Under the pieces are notes generated by a model. The model was not told where the DNA came from. It saw nothing but the letters and a program-made list of their open reading frames with translations, and made no database searches. Shown here in pieces: positions 16,105-24,932 of a stretch of DNA of 64,000 nt. Source of the stretch: Photobacterium atrarenae (GTDB taxonomy: Bacteria; Pseudomonadota; Gammaproteobacteria; Enterobacterales; Vibrionaceae); NCBI RefSeq assembly GCF_024380015.1, contig NZ_CP101508.1, forward strand, positions 1,240,902-1,304,901, written 5' to 3'. The translations under genes and the position numbers were made by a program. The stretch's first letter is position 1; the number at the start of each line of letters is the position of its first letter.

Positions 16105-16572
16105 ATGGAACTGTTATCAAAAGAGAAAGTAGAAATTCGTGACGTTGAGAAAGGAAGCGAATATATCTCTAAGAAGATATTACTGGCTATTGAAGGCAAA
16201 ATCGCTAATTCTTTCGTCAAAGGCGCGCAAGTAGAATATGGCGTAAAATATGATAACAATTACGTTATCTTTGTTACTGATGACATCCTTAATGAAGAGA
16301 CGCTGAGAATATATTTATTTGATCTTAATGCAAAGTTAATTGACTACTTGTATATAGGTAGTGCTTATTCAACGGGATATTTACAAGACCTAACCCTTCA
16401 GAAAGACGGTTCAATATCTTTTTTGTTTATTGGGGATACACTTTGGAATGTGAAAGTATTATCCAAGGCAAGAATGATAATCCCTTTTGTATCTAACCCG
16501 AAGGGCGTCTCCCGGAAAAACGTATTTAGTAGCTTTATACAAGTTAGAGGTTTGCCAAAAACTGAAACCTAA
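16105..16572 (+). CDS. Hypothetical protein downstream of the truncated gene
   Basis: An unrecognised soluble protein of 155 residues starting MELLSKEKVEIRDVEKGSEY. It is rich in beta-prone and acidic stretches (NYVIFVTDDILNEETLRIYL, QDLTLQKDGSISFLFIGD). A GTG at 16093 in the same frame overlaps the stop of the upstream fragment and is an alternative start giving 159 residues. It lacks signal peptide and membrane segments. AT-rich. If the upstream fragment was a membrane-active toxin, this would occupy the cognate antidote position; that is inference only. Confidence 0.65.
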   Translation: MELLSKEKVEIRDVEKGSEYISKKILLAIEGKIANSFVKGAQVEYGVKYDNNYVIFVTDDILNEETLRIYLFDLNAKLIDYLYIGSAYSTGYLQDLTLQKDGSISFLFIGDTLWNVKVLSKARMIIPFVSNPKGVSRKNVFSSFIQVRGLPKTET

Positions 16573-16668
16573 CAACACGCCCTGAGGGGGAAGGTAATCA
16601 GAGCGACCACATAAGTGCTTAGTTTTCCATCACCTCTTAAGCGGTTGGGAAATTTGGTTGGTGATTGA

Positions 16669-16699
16669 GCAGCCAAAATGAATCAAGCATTTTGGCTGC
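16669..16699. terminator. Strong hairpin at the 3' end of the gst operon
   Basis: GCAGCCAAAATG (16669-16680) and CATTTTGGCTGC (16688-16699) form a perfect 12-bp stem with a 7-nt loop. It has no long U-run on either strand but lies where the leftward operon should end. Confidence 0.55.
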
Positions 16700-16720
16700 G
16701 ATGAAAACCGGTGGGATGGA

Positions 16721-16927
16721 TCAGCCGCGCGGTCTTTCTCTGAGGGCTGTGACCTGGTGAAATCCGATGCCCCAATTGTCGGTATCCACTTCATCAATCA
16801 CCACAAAGGTGGTTTGCGGGTCTTTATCAAGAACATCGACAACAAGTTAGGTGGCACCTTGTATCAGCGCGTTCTTTTGCTGGCTGGTGACCCCTTCTTT
16901 GGTCACTTTGATATTGATATAAGGCAT
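16721..16927 (-). pseudogene. 4-oxalocrotonate tautomerase-family gene with premature stop
   Basis: From ATG 16927 the minus strand encodes MPYINIKVTKEGVTSQQKNA, with the catalytic N-terminal Pro2 of the 4-OT superfamily. It then reads LIQGAT followed by TAA at codon 27 (16847-16849). The frame continues without further stops through LVVDVLDKDPQTTFVVIDEV and DTDNWGIGF to TGA at 16721, a normal 68-residue tautomerase length. A single CAA-to-TAA change explains the break. It is third in the gst operon, 21 nt after the NTF2-like gene. Confidence 0.85.
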
Positions 16928-16948
16928 AACAATTTCCTCTGTGTCGAC

Positions 16949-17317
16949 TTAGGCGTCGGCATACATTTTATTGACGATGCGCCATTGCCCGTCTTCCTTC
17001 AACAATCCCAGAAAGTCGATATAGGTACGGCCGAGCAGTGGGCACAACACCTTCACCATAGCTTGGTCATTGATGACATCGATGGCCAGCACGCGATAGC
17101 TGAACTCAGCGTCTTGCTGAGCGGGGATCTCGCGAGTGCTCACGAGATCTAGCCACTGAGACAAGCTGCGTCGTAACCCCGGCGCTTTCAAAACGGCGTC
17201 GGGATGAAAAATACGTTGAAGCTTTGCAATATCGGCTTCATGCAGCCCGGTAAAATAGTCATTCACGACAAATGCAACCAGGTCGAGATCTTGCTGAAAC
17301 GGTTTCTGATGATTCAT
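16949..17317 (-). CDS. NTF2-like / putative lumazine-binding family protein
   Basis: A small cone-shaped alpha+beta protein of 122 residues. It begins MNHQKPFQQDLDLVAFVVND, followed by YFTGLHEADIAKLQRIFHPDAVL, the typical NTF2-like pattern in which a helical N-terminus precedes a curved sheet (YRVLAIDVINDQAMVKVLCP, WRIVNKMY). Family members are small enzymes or ligand binders of mostly unknown function. The ATG at 17317 has AAGGGGA upstream; the frame extends further but within the gst gene end. It lies between the GST and tautomerase genes, so a shared role in handling a reactive small molecule is plausible. Confidence 0.85.
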   Translation of the reverse strand: MNHQKPFQQDLDLVAFVVNDYFTGLHEADIAKLQRIFHPDAVLKAPGLRRSLSQWLDLVSTREIPAQQDAEFSYRVLAIDVINDQAMVKVLCPLLGRTYIDFLGLLKEDGQWRIVNKMYADA

Positions 17318-17330
17318 GACATCCCCTTGC

Positions 17331-17945
17331 TCAAGCCAATGCCGATTTGGGTTGCTCAGCTTGAAGTGACTGCTGGAAGCTGGGCATGGTGATGACCCGC
17401 TCAATCATCTGCGCAGTTTTCTCCGGGATGGTGATGGTCACCGGGAAGCTCGCGCCCCAGCGTGAATAGACCGCGAGCATAATGTCAGCGGCGGAAACCC
17501 GCTCCCCTCCCAAGAAGGGTTGATGCTGCAGTTGGATTTCAACGACTTGCCAGAGTGCGCTGATTGACGCGGCAGCAGCGTCAAATACTTGCTGGCGGGT
17601 GTCATTGTTGTCGATAGCGCTTGCTGCAAAGAATAAGCGGCTATAGGCCGGGTGCATGGTGGCATTGGCAAACATGATGTTCTGAATCGCTTGTTGCCAC
17701 GCCTTGGGATCATCACTCGGCAGCAGGTGGCTGTCGTGTTTGGTGAGCAGATAGAGCATCACCGCCGCACCTTCACGGAGCGTTTGTTCGCCGTCAATCA
17801 AAACCGGAACGGTGCCGACCGGGTTAATGGTGTGGAAATCGGCAACACTTTGCTTGTCGATGAGCTGAACGGGTTGTTTGAGTTCACGCAGCACGACCTG
17901 GGTTGCCAAAGAACATGCGCCGGGTAAGTAATACAGTTGATACAT
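17331..17945 (-). CDS. Glutathione S-transferase, beta-class-like
   Basis: A 204-residue GST. The N-terminal thioredoxin fold starts MYQLYYLPGACSLATQVVLR, with a Cys at position 11 as in bacterial beta-class enzymes, and the glutathione-binding INPVGTVPVLIDG and LREGAAVMLYL segments. The C-terminal helical domain contains FLGGERVSAADIMLAVYS. ATG 17945 has an AGAAGGAGAAACACT-type leader; the upstream extension to 18026 is not part of the family. First gene of a leftward operon with an NTF2-like protein and a tautomerase, divergent from a LysR regulator. Confidence 0.93.
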   Translation of the reverse strand: MYQLYYLPGACSLATQVVLRELKQPVQLIDKQSVADFHTINPVGTVPVLIDGEQTLREGAAVMLYLLTKHDSHLLPSDDPKAWQQAIQNIMFANATMHPAYSRLFFAASAIDNNDTRQQVFDAAAASISALWQVVEIQLQHQPFLGGERVSAADIMLAVYSRWGASFPVTITIPEKTAQMIERVITMPSFQQSLQAEQPKSALA

Positions 17946-18170
17946 AGTGTTTCTCCTTCTGGATGTTGAAGCCGCGGTGTTGAGCCAAACCGCTGTTTGT
18001 GGTGATCGCTTCTCGTCTGAGTTCATGCTTGTCGCTCAAGTTAATAGCGGCGAAGCGATGGAGAAAAGTGTATGTGCGTGATAGTGTTTTATATATAGCG
18101 ACAATATGAACCAAATGTTTCTTTTGTGGAAACAGTAAAGGATCGCCAGACACAGGGAGCCGTGGATTCA

Positions 18171-19052
18171 GTGAATAAACTCCGTGCGATTGAATTATTT
18201 GTCCGCCTGGCCGATCTCGGGAGCTTTACGCGGGTTGCTGAACAAATGAATACTTCGAAGTCGATGATTAGTAAGGAGATTAGTCGGCTCGAGGATGAGC
18301 TGGGTGCGCGTCTGTTACACCGGACCACCCGCAACGTGCAACTGACCCATGTGGGAGAAGGGTATTTACAGCGGGCCCGGGAAATCCTCGCCAAACTGGA
18401 AGATGCGGAGACGTTTGTCCAAGACCTCCAGCAAACGCCGCGCGGCAAACTGAAGATCAACGCGCCCATGACACTTGGCCTGACCGATCTTGCAGTGATG
18501 TTCTCCGATTTTATGCGTGCTTTTCCTGACATTGAGCTGGACATTCACTTGGGGGATGAAGATGTCGACTTGGTCGAGCAAGGGTTTGACCTGGGCTTTC
18601 GTGCTGCCAGCCGCCCGTTTGACTCGACCTATGTGGGACGGCCGCTGACGACATTCAATTACCATATCTGTGCTTCGCCCCGGTACCTTGAGAGGCATCC
18701 ATCGATTGAGCAACCGAACGATTTAAAGGAACATAATTGTTTTGAATACAGCTACTTTAAAGGGAAAAATGTTTGGCCTTTAGGAGACGGTATTCCGATT
18801 AACGGTTCCCTTCGGGTCAATAATGTGCTTTTTATCTTAGAAGCAATGAAAGCTGATCTCGGCATTGGTTTTTTACCGGACTTTGCTTGTCGCAGCGCTT
18901 TGGCTGAGGGGACGTTAGTTGAAGTGTTAGCTGATTTTAAAAAACCGCAGTTGACGCTCTACGCGTTATATCCGGCTAGGCATTTTGTCCCGGCCAAAGT
19001 GGTACAGTGTATTGAATTTTTGGAACAGTGGTTTTCCACACCGCGTCATTGA
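18171..19052 (+). CDS. LysR-family regulator, probable regulator of the gst operon
   Basis: An LTTR of about 293 residues. The N-terminal winged helix-turn-helix is clear (NKLRAIELFVRLADLGSFTR, EQMNTSKSMISKEISRLEDE, LGARLLHRTTRNVQLT). The C-terminal effector domain belongs to the CrgA-like subgroup (INAPMTLGL, FDLGFRAA, YHICASPRYLERHP). Starts at GTG 18171 or GTG 18162 are both possible; GGGAG at 18155 lies upstream. It is divergent from the GST operon with about 225 nt between them, the standard arrangement for LTTR control. Confidence 0.92.
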   Translation: MNKLRAIELFVRLADLGSFTRVAEQMNTSKSMISKEISRLEDELGARLLHRTTRNVQLTHVGEGYLQRAREILAKLEDAETFVQDLQQTPRGKLKINAPMTLGLTDLAVMFSDFMRAFPDIELDIHLGDEDVDLVEQGFDLGFRAASRPFDSTYVGRPLTTFNYHICASPRYLERHPSIEQPNDLKEHNCFEYSYFKGKNVWPLGDGIPINGSLRVNNVLFILEAMKADLGIGFLPDFACRSALAEGTLVEVLADFKKPQLTLYALYPARHFVPAKVVQCIEFLEQWFSTPRH

Positions 19053-19089
19053 CTTGTGAATGAAGTACCAGCTTAGGCGATAACAGAAC

Positions 19090-19611
19090 ATGAATAAAAT
19101 CCTCATCATCGGCAACTCCGGCTCGGGAAAGAGCTGGTTATCTGCGCGTCTGTCGCATCAATTGCAGTATCCTGAAGTGAATTTAGATGCGGTTGTGTGG
19201 GAGCCCGGTGGCTTTCATCAAAAACGGCCGCAAGAAGTGATTGATGGCGAGTTGACACGATTATCACGGAGAACACACTGGGTGGTGGAAGGGGTATTTG
19301 GTGAGCTTGCCGAACAGCTCATCGACTCAGCCGATACTTTATTGTTTTTGGATATGGATTGGGAACTTTGCGAACAATCACTTCTTAGCCGAGGCTCGGA
19401 AAGCTCAAAGCAACTGGACCAGGGATTGGCTGAAAAGAATTTTCAGGATCTCTTGATTTGGGCATCGGCGTATTACCATCGGCAGTCAAAAAATTCGCGG
19501 GCGTTTCACCGCCGGTTATATATCGATTTCAGCGGTCGAAAACGGCATTTCACTCGCCGGGAGGACGTGGTGGTCTTTTTAAATACTGACGTTGCAGCAC
19601 CCACTGAATGA
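19090..19611 (+). CDS. P-loop kinase-like protein (adenylate kinase / topology-modulation type)
   Basis: A 173-residue P-loop NTPase. Walker A is GNSGSGKS (residues 8-15), followed by LDAVVWEPGG, a substrate-binding region typical of the FlaR / adenylate-kinase-like family, and a Walker B-like LLFLDMDW. It starts 37 nt after the LysR gene on the same strand. The substrate is unknown. Confidence 0.82.
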   Translation: MNKILIIGNSGSGKSWLSARLSHQLQYPEVNLDAVVWEPGGFHQKRPQEVIDGELTRLSRRTHWVVEGVFGELAEQLIDSADTLLFLDMDWELCEQSLLSRGSESSKQLDQGLAEKNFQDLLIWASAYYHRQSKNSRAFHRRLYIDFSGRKRHFTRREDVVVFLNTDVAAPTE

Positions 19612-19662
19612 AGTTGGACACGGATGAGTCGGTAATTAAAACCCCGATAGAAAAGGAATGAC

Positions 19663-20328
19663 ATGAAACATCAGGACCCATTGATTGAAGACCTTGTCCG
19701 GGCGCTTCAGGTGCAATATCAGCCGCATACGATTATTTTTTATGGCTCGCGGGCCAGGGGAGATGCCACCGCATCCAGCGACATCGATATTGCCTGTTTT
19801 GTCGATGATCACCCGGAACTGAAAGATGCCCGGTTGTTCCAGGGCGTTTATCTTGATAACTGGGTTTATCCGACGCAGGCCATGCAACACATCTCGAAAG
19901 ACACGTTAAGATTTGCCGATGGTGATTGTCTGGTGGATCAACGTGGATTGGGGAAAGAATTCCTTGCCAAAGTCCGGAACAAACTCGCTGCTGGTCCGGA
20001 AAGATTAAGTGAGTCCGATCGCACGCACACCATCGAGTGGATTTCGAAAATGCTGAAACGTATCGAAACGGAAGATGTGGAAGGGATGTACCGGCGGTGC
20101 TGGCTTCAGCTCGAATTGTTAGAGATCTATTTTCAACTGCGGGGCCAGTGGTTCTTTGGACCGAAAAAGAGTCTCCAGTACCTGAAAAGTAAGGATCCTG
20201 TTGCTTATCACTTGTTTTCTGATACTTATCGGATGCCAACAGATCTGAAAAAGCTGCAATTACTCGCTCATCACGTCATTACGATTGACTCATTTAATGG
20301 TTGGGCCATATCGGAACAAGCCGGGTAA
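19663..20328 (+). CDS. MNT-like nucleotidyltransferase with helical C-terminal domain
   Basis: A 221-residue protein. The pol-beta-type nucleotidyltransferase core is IIFYGSRARGDATASSDIDI (residues ~24-43), with the GS and DxD metal-binding motif. The C-terminal ~110 residues are helical and resemble the HEPN-like partner domains often paired with MNT proteins (MYRRCWLQLELLEIYFQLRG). Such pairs can be toxin-antitoxin modules or small-molecule adenylyltransferases. Fusion in one chain and lack of an obvious separate HEPN gene leave the role open. Confidence 0.8.
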   Translation: MKHQDPLIEDLVRALQVQYQPHTIIFYGSRARGDATASSDIDIACFVDDHPELKDARLFQGVYLDNWVYPTQAMQHISKDTLRFADGDCLVDQRGLGKEFLAKVRNKLAAGPERLSESDRTHTIEWISKMLKRIETEDVEGMYRRCWLQLELLEIYFQLRGQWFFGPKKSLQYLKSKDPVAYHLFSDTYRMPTDLKKLQLLAHHVITIDSFNGWAISEQAG

Positions 20329-20531
20329 AGACGGTTATCTCTTCAACGCAGCGCTTCGCTGATTACCTTTATGATTTTTCAAACTTTTTACGTAGTACAA
20401 TTATTTGAAAATGACATGCAGGATTGGCTTAATTTGATGGTTTTCTCAATAAATGGACAGTTGCTCCAGTTCTAATTCTTATGCTTATAGCTGACACAAA
20501 TAATCTCGAACAAATGGGTTAGGAGTTGGTG

Positions 20532-21026
20532 ATGTTTGTCAAAAACAGTTCTTTGGTTGTACTGGTGTTGCTGGCTGCATGTTCTAGCTCGAAAAACACA
20601 AGTGAGCAGGATCTGGCATTTCAGCTCAGTGATCTCAAAATGGTGAAAGCGCCGGAGTCTTCAGCCGGTGTCACCCCGACGTTTGAGTTGAAATCGAAAA
20701 GCCATAAACATTACTGGCAATGTATCGGCAATGAAGCCTGTGAAACCGAGTACACCGGTTCATTCTTTCTCCATGATACGGGGACAGGGGTCGTGCCTTT
20801 GTGGGCTTCGGTTGAAACTGATTTACTTTATGATACTTGTAACGTCAACTTTGAGTTGGATACCAATTCAGATCTGTATATGTTTCAAAAGAACGCCCAA
20901 TACGCTGATTATGGCTGGTCTGGAAAAAAAGAAGGCAAAGTTGATCGGGTGGTCGGGAAAGCGATCCTGAGAAGTCCAATCTATGGGACTTGGGAAGTGA
21001 CCTGGAAAAGTGATAACTGCTATTAA
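20532..21026 (+). CDS. Hypothetical lipoprotein
   Basis: A 164-residue protein with a lipoprotein signal: MFVKNSSLVVLVLLAAC, lipobox LAAC at residues ~14-17, then SSSKNTS. The mature part has four further cysteines (CIGNEAC, CNVNFE, SDNCY), suggesting disulphides in the periplasm. The ATG at 20532 follows AGGAG at 20521. It has its own terminator downstream. No family recognised. Confidence 0.8.
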   Translation: MFVKNSSLVVLVLLAACSSSKNTSEQDLAFQLSDLKMVKAPESSAGVTPTFELKSKSHKHYWQCIGNEACETEYTGSFFLHDTGTGVVPLWASVETDLLYDTCNVNFELDTNSDLYMFQKNAQYADYGWSGKKEGKVDRVVGKAILRSPIYGTWEVTWKSDNCY

Positions 21027-21034
21027 GTTAGCGG

Positions 21035-21064
21035 AAACCCCCAGCTGCCAGGCTGGGGTTTTTG
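21035..21064 (+). terminator. Terminator after the lipoprotein gene
   Basis: AAACCCCCAGC (21035-21045) pairs with GCTGGGGTTTTT from 21053 around a short loop, ending in a T-run. Confidence 0.88.
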
Positions 21065-21276
21065 TTTCGGTATCTTACAATCTCCCCAACCAGAAGTACC
21101 ATGCATTGAATGACGATGACATGAAGCCTGAATGCGTCATGTTGATGTCCGGGGTACTTAATGGTGAGATGCATATTTTATTGTCCGCGCTATAGCTGTG
21201 GTTACTGGTTGTCGGCTAAAGCTAAGGTGATGCTTTGGTTGTGTTTGGTTCAATTTGTCAAAACGGAAAAGAGACT

Positions 21277-21579
21277 ATGTACACCAAACGCCTGTCATGT
21301 ATGCTTCCGGGAAATATGCATTACCATGCCCATATTGATATTAACCCGAGAGGTTTTCTCCGGGTGTACCTTGTTGAAAGTAATCAAGTTCATGAAGCAG
21401 AATTTGAAGATTTACGTTTTGAGCGCCACGGAAGCATCCCGAGTGTAGTCTGTTGTGAATATGCAAAACCGCCACAGAAAGACTGGCATGTTTATTTGTC
21501 GCTGAAAGATGCCAGGGAATTGATCAATTCAATTGTGGAAGCGAGTGAAGAATACGAAATATTGATGCGGGATTTGTAA
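21277..21579 (+). CDS. Hypothetical protein, 100 aa
   Basis: A small soluble protein that begins MYTKRLSCMLPGNMHYHAHI and ends with an acidic helical tail (RELINSIVEASEEYEILMRD). A short beta-rich start and alternating hydrophobics suggest an alpha+beta fold. The start at 21277 is chosen by composition; an upstream GTG/TTG extension is also open. No family recognised. Confidence 0.55.
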   Translation: MYTKRLSCMLPGNMHYHAHIDINPRGFLRVYLVESNQVHEAEFEDLRFERHGSIPSVVCCEYAKPPQKDWHVYLSLKDARELINSIVEASEEYEILMRDL

Positions 21580-21716
21580 GGGTAGGCTGAGCTTTCTGAA
21601 TCTGGTTTTCTGGTCGTTAATATGAATTGCGAATACTGGGCCACCCATTGTAATTCCACCGCAGAAAAGGCACAGTCATGCACTTGTATGATTATTGCTG
21701 AGGTTTGGAGTTGAAG

Positions 21717-22637
21717 ATGTTTGGTGACCATAAATACACGCTCGCAGGCTGTGTCGCTATTTTGCTGTGGAGTACGATTGTCGGCCTGATCCGCAATGTC
21801 ACTGAGCAACTGGGGCCGATTGGCGGTGCCGCGATGATCTATAGCGTCAGCTCGGTGTTGCTGGTTTTATTTGTCGGCGCGCCGAAGTTGAAAAGCTTCT
21901 CAACCAAATATCTGTTATTAGGCGGCTTTCTGTTTGTCAGCTATGAAATTTGCCTGTCGCTGGCGCTGGGGATGGCCAATGACAGGGTTCAGGCGGTGGA
22001 GATGGGAGTGATCAACTATCTCTGGCCTTGCCTGACGGTATTGCTGGCAGTGCTGGTAAGCAACAAACCGGTCAATAAACTGCTTTATCCGGCGCTGGCA
22101 CTGTCATTTGTTGGTGTCGCCTGGACAGTGAGCGGCGATCAGGGATTGTCAGCGGCGCAGCTGATGGCCAATGTTCAGACCAATCCGATCAGCTACACCT
22201 TGGCCCTGACCGGCGCCTTCCTTTGGGCGGTGTATTGCAATATTACTCGGCGGCTGGCGGATGGCAAAAATGCGATTACTTGGTTTTTTATCGCCACTGC
22301 TCTGGCGTTGTGGGTGAAATATGCCTTCAGCAGCGAGCCACCGATGGTATTGAACGCTGGCGTGAGCGTTGATCTGCTTCTGGTAGCGCTTGCCATGGGC
22401 GGTGGTTATGCGTTGTGGAATATCGGGATCATTGGCGGCAACATGATTTTCCTGGCAACTTTGTCTTACTTTACGCCGGTGTTTTCGACTTTCCTGTCGG
22501 CAATGATTTTGGATATCGAGCTGACCACCAGCTTCTGGCAGGGCGTAATCATGGTCACAGTTGCTTCATTACTGTGCTGGTGGCTGACACGGGAGAAACC
22601 GCAGCAGGCCCCTGAATGGGTTGAAGAAAGCGCCTGA
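21717..22637 (+). CDS. yddG: Aromatic amino acid exporter YddG
   Basis: DMT-superfamily exporter of about 306 residues with ten membrane helices. The sequence closely follows E. coli YddG: ILLWSTIVGLIRNVTEQLGP, IGGAAMIYSVSS, FLFVSYEICLSLALG, VEMGVINYLWPCLTVL, LTGAFLWAVYC, YALWNIGIIGGNM, LSYFTPVFSTFLSA and FWQGVIMV. YddG exports Phe, Tyr, Trp and some toxic analogues across the inner membrane. ATG at 21717 has GGAG upstream. Confidence 0.92.
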   Translation: MFGDHKYTLAGCVAILLWSTIVGLIRNVTEQLGPIGGAAMIYSVSSVLLVLFVGAPKLKSFSTKYLLLGGFLFVSYEICLSLALGMANDRVQAVEMGVINYLWPCLTVLLAVLVSNKPVNKLLYPALALSFVGVAWTVSGDQGLSAAQLMANVQTNPISYTLALTGAFLWAVYCNITRRLADGKNAITWFFIATALALWVKYAFSSEPPMVLNAGVSVDLLLVALAMGGGYALWNIGIIGGNMIFLATLSYFTPVFSTFLSAMILDIELTTSFWQGVIMVTVASLLCWWLTREKPQQAPEWVEESA

Positions 22638-22990
22638 ACCATCAGCTTCGGCTAGCTAAATAGCGAGCAAGTTTCAGGAGATGCATTTAAGGGCGCGATA
22701 GCGGCGCAGTCTATGGTGATGGGTTTTTCATCACCTGGTACATCTGTGTTCGCATATCGGGGTCGACTCTTGTCACATTTCTGAATAGCGGCTGAATAGA
22801 TAGTTTCTCTATCTGAATTTGTATGCGTTTCTTGCATATAAGTCCAATAAATGACGAGACCTTGTGACAAAACACTGTAATTACCTATTGGTAATTTATA
22901 AATATTTGGTATATTTCTCATTTATGTCTGAAGTTTCTATGAAGCCGCGTGCGCTTAATTTAGTATTCGCTTGATAAATTTCAGGGATAA

Positions 22991-23017
22991 CCTCGGTTGC
23001 CACCACGGCAACCGAGG
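22991..23017 (+). promoter_or_regulatory. Strong hairpin in the leader of the peptide-transporter operon
   Basis: CCTCGGTTGCC (22991-23001) and GGCAACCGAGG (23007-23017) form a perfect 11-bp stem with a 5-nt loop, not followed by a T-run. It lies 144 nt upstream of the binding-protein gene in a 523-bp gap (22638-23160) that otherwise shows no gene. It may be a regulatory or mRNA-stabilising structure. Confidence 0.5.
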
Positions 23018-23160
23018 CGGCTTAGGGTGAAACAGGAAGTTGCAGCGCCCGACAGTAGCCCATTGGTCGATATTGGTTTGGACCGGCCCCGGTTCAAGCC
23101 TGATGAGTCTGACTCATGGAAGTAGCTGCAAACAATGTGATTTATTTAACAGGAAGTTAT

Positions 23161-24918
23161 ATGAAAAAGTTCACGATGCTCCCGTTGGCAGCACTGGTTG
23201 TCTCCAGCTTCGCGATGGCTGATGACATCAAGGTGTTCAAGTTCTCTGAAGACGGCACGCCAACAACCTTCGACCCGGTGCAATCAGGCACGACCTACGC
23301 CAATACAGTCACGACAGCTGTTTACGACACCCTGTACGAGTACAAATATCTGAAGTCTCCGTTTGAACTGAAGCCAAACCTGGCTGTCGATATGCCTCAG
23401 GTATCCGAAGACGGTTTGACATACACCATCAAACTCAAACAAGGTGTGAAGTTCATCGATGATCCGGCGTTTGAAGGTGGCAAAGGGCGTGAAGTGACCG
23501 CAGATGACTTTGTCTATTCGATTAAACGTCACTTTGATGTGAAGAACCGCTCTCAGGGCTCCTGGCTGTGGGCTGGCAAGATCGTTGGTCTGGATGCCTG
23601 GAAAGATGCAGGCTCGGACTATGCCAAAGAAATTGAAGGCCTGAAAGCGCTGGATCGCTACACGGTTCAAATCAAGCTGGTGAAGCCGTTCCCGCAGCTG
23701 ACCTACACCCTGGCGATGGGTTACTCCGGTGTTGTGCCGGTTGAAGCCGTCGAGAAGTACGGTCGTGAATTGTCGATCCACCCGGTGGGCTCGGGTCCGT
23801 TTAAACTGGTTTCTCACAACAGCACCAAGACAGTGCTGGAGAAAAACCCGGACTACCGTCAGGAAACTTTCGATCTGGCCGGCGCTGGCTATAACGAAGA
23901 AATGCACGGTTTCACCGGCATTGCATCGCTGGATGGCAAGCAACTGCCGATTGTTGACCGTGTAGAACTGAACTGGATCAAACAAGCCTCGGCGCGCTGG
24001 AACTCGTTCAGCAAGGGCAGTGAGATTGTCAACACCACACTGCAGAATGAGCAAATGGATGAAGTACTGGCCAGCAAGCACCCGGTGAAGCTGAAACCGG
24101 AGTATGCCGAGCAGTTCAATTTCCGTGTCAATCCTGAAGCAGGCCTGGTGTACAACTTCTTTAACTTTGACGATGAGTACTTTGGTTACTCTGACGATCC
24201 GAAAACCAATGCGCAGAACAAAGCCCTGCGTTGTGCGATCGTGAAATCCTTCGACTGGCCGCAGCGGATCAGCCGCTTCTACCTGGGTATCGGCGAAGCA
24301 TACCCTGGCTTTATCGTTCCGGGCACCGATGGCTTCGATCCGAACATGGATGATTCTTCCATCACACAGGATCTGGCTGGTGCGAAAAAACTGCTGAAAG
24401 AGTATGGCTGGAACAAGCAAAACTTGCCGGTGATTTACTACCCGGGCACGGCCAGCACACGAAACAAACAGTTCTTTGAGCAGTTCCGCGGCAACCTGAC
24501 CAAGATTGGTTATCCGAAGAACAAGATCAAGCAGAAAACCTTCGCCACGTTCGGTGATTTCAACCGTGACGTGAAAAACAGCAAAACTCAGCTGATCCCA
24601 ATGGGCTGGGGCCTGGATTATCCGGACGCCGAGAACACCCTGCAGCTGTTCTATGGCCCGAACCGCTCACCAGGTTCGAACAGTGCGAACTACAACAACC
24701 CAGAGTTCAATAAGCTGTATGAGCAGGCATCTGTGATGCAGCCAAGCCCTGAGCGGACGGCGCTGTATCAGAAGATGAACCAGATGGTTGTCGATGACTG
24801 TGTCGGCATTGGTGGTTACTCGCGCACGCGCATCCGGATGTGGCATAAGAACGCCATCATGTGGCCGCAGCGCGACGTGATGGGTAACTATCTGAAGTAT
24901 GTTGATATCAAATCATAA
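23161..24918 (+). CDS. ABC transporter substrate-binding protein, peptide family (SBP_bac_5)
   Basis: A 585-residue periplasmic binding protein. The signal peptide is MKKFTMLPLAALVVSSFAMA, with cleavage before DDIKVF. Family motifs include a TFDPVQSGTTYANTV start, LKPNLAVDMPQVSEDGLTYT, VTADDFVYSIKRH, SGPFKLVSH and the C-terminal MGWGLDYPDAENTL. It captures oligopeptides or related solutes for the permease encoded directly downstream. The frame runs 15 codons further upstream, but the ATG at 23161 with AGGAAG and the signal peptide fix the start. Confidence 0.92.
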   Translation: MKKFTMLPLAALVVSSFAMADDIKVFKFSEDGTPTTFDPVQSGTTYANTVTTAVYDTLYEYKYLKSPFELKPNLAVDMPQVSEDGLTYTIKLKQGVKFIDDPAFEGGKGREVTADDFVYSIKRHFDVKNRSQGSWLWAGKIVGLDAWKDAGSDYAKEIEGLKALDRYTVQIKLVKPFPQLTYTLAMGYSGVVPVEAVEKYGRELSIHPVGSGPFKLVSHNSTKTVLEKNPDYRQETFDLAGAGYNEEMHGFTGIASLDGKQLPIVDRVELNWIKQASARWNSFSKGSEIVNTTLQNEQMDEVLASKHPVKLKPEYAEQFNFRVNPEAGLVYNFFNFDDEYFGYSDDPKTNAQNKALRCAIVKSFDWPQRISRFYLGIGEAYPGFIVPGTDGFDPNMDDSSITQDLAGAKKLLKEYGWNKQNLPVIYYPGTASTRNKQFFEQFRGNLTKIGYPKNKIKQKTFATFGDFNRDVKNSKTQLIPMGWGLDYPDAENTLQLFYGPNRSPGSNSANYNNPEFNKLYEQASVMQPSPERTALYQKMNQMVVDDCVGIGGYSRTRIRMWHKNAIMWPQRDVMGNYLKYVDIKS

Positions 24919-24932
24919 GTAGCTGGGTCATT

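Noticed and set aside
16567..16650. Integron attC-like site (ACCTAAC ... GTTGGGA with partly complementary inner boxes)
   Set aside because: The right box departs from GTTRRRY, inner pairing is partial and spacing is wrong; no integrase or cassette array is seen.
22652..22921. 89-codon minus-strand frame after yddG
   Set aside because: No ribosome site, odd composition, no matching neighbours; treated as chance.
23284..24420. Long (378-codon) antisense frame inside the peptide-binding protein gene
   Set aside because: Composition is typical of an antisense shadow of a highly coding-biased gene; the plus strand has clear family motifs and signal peptide.
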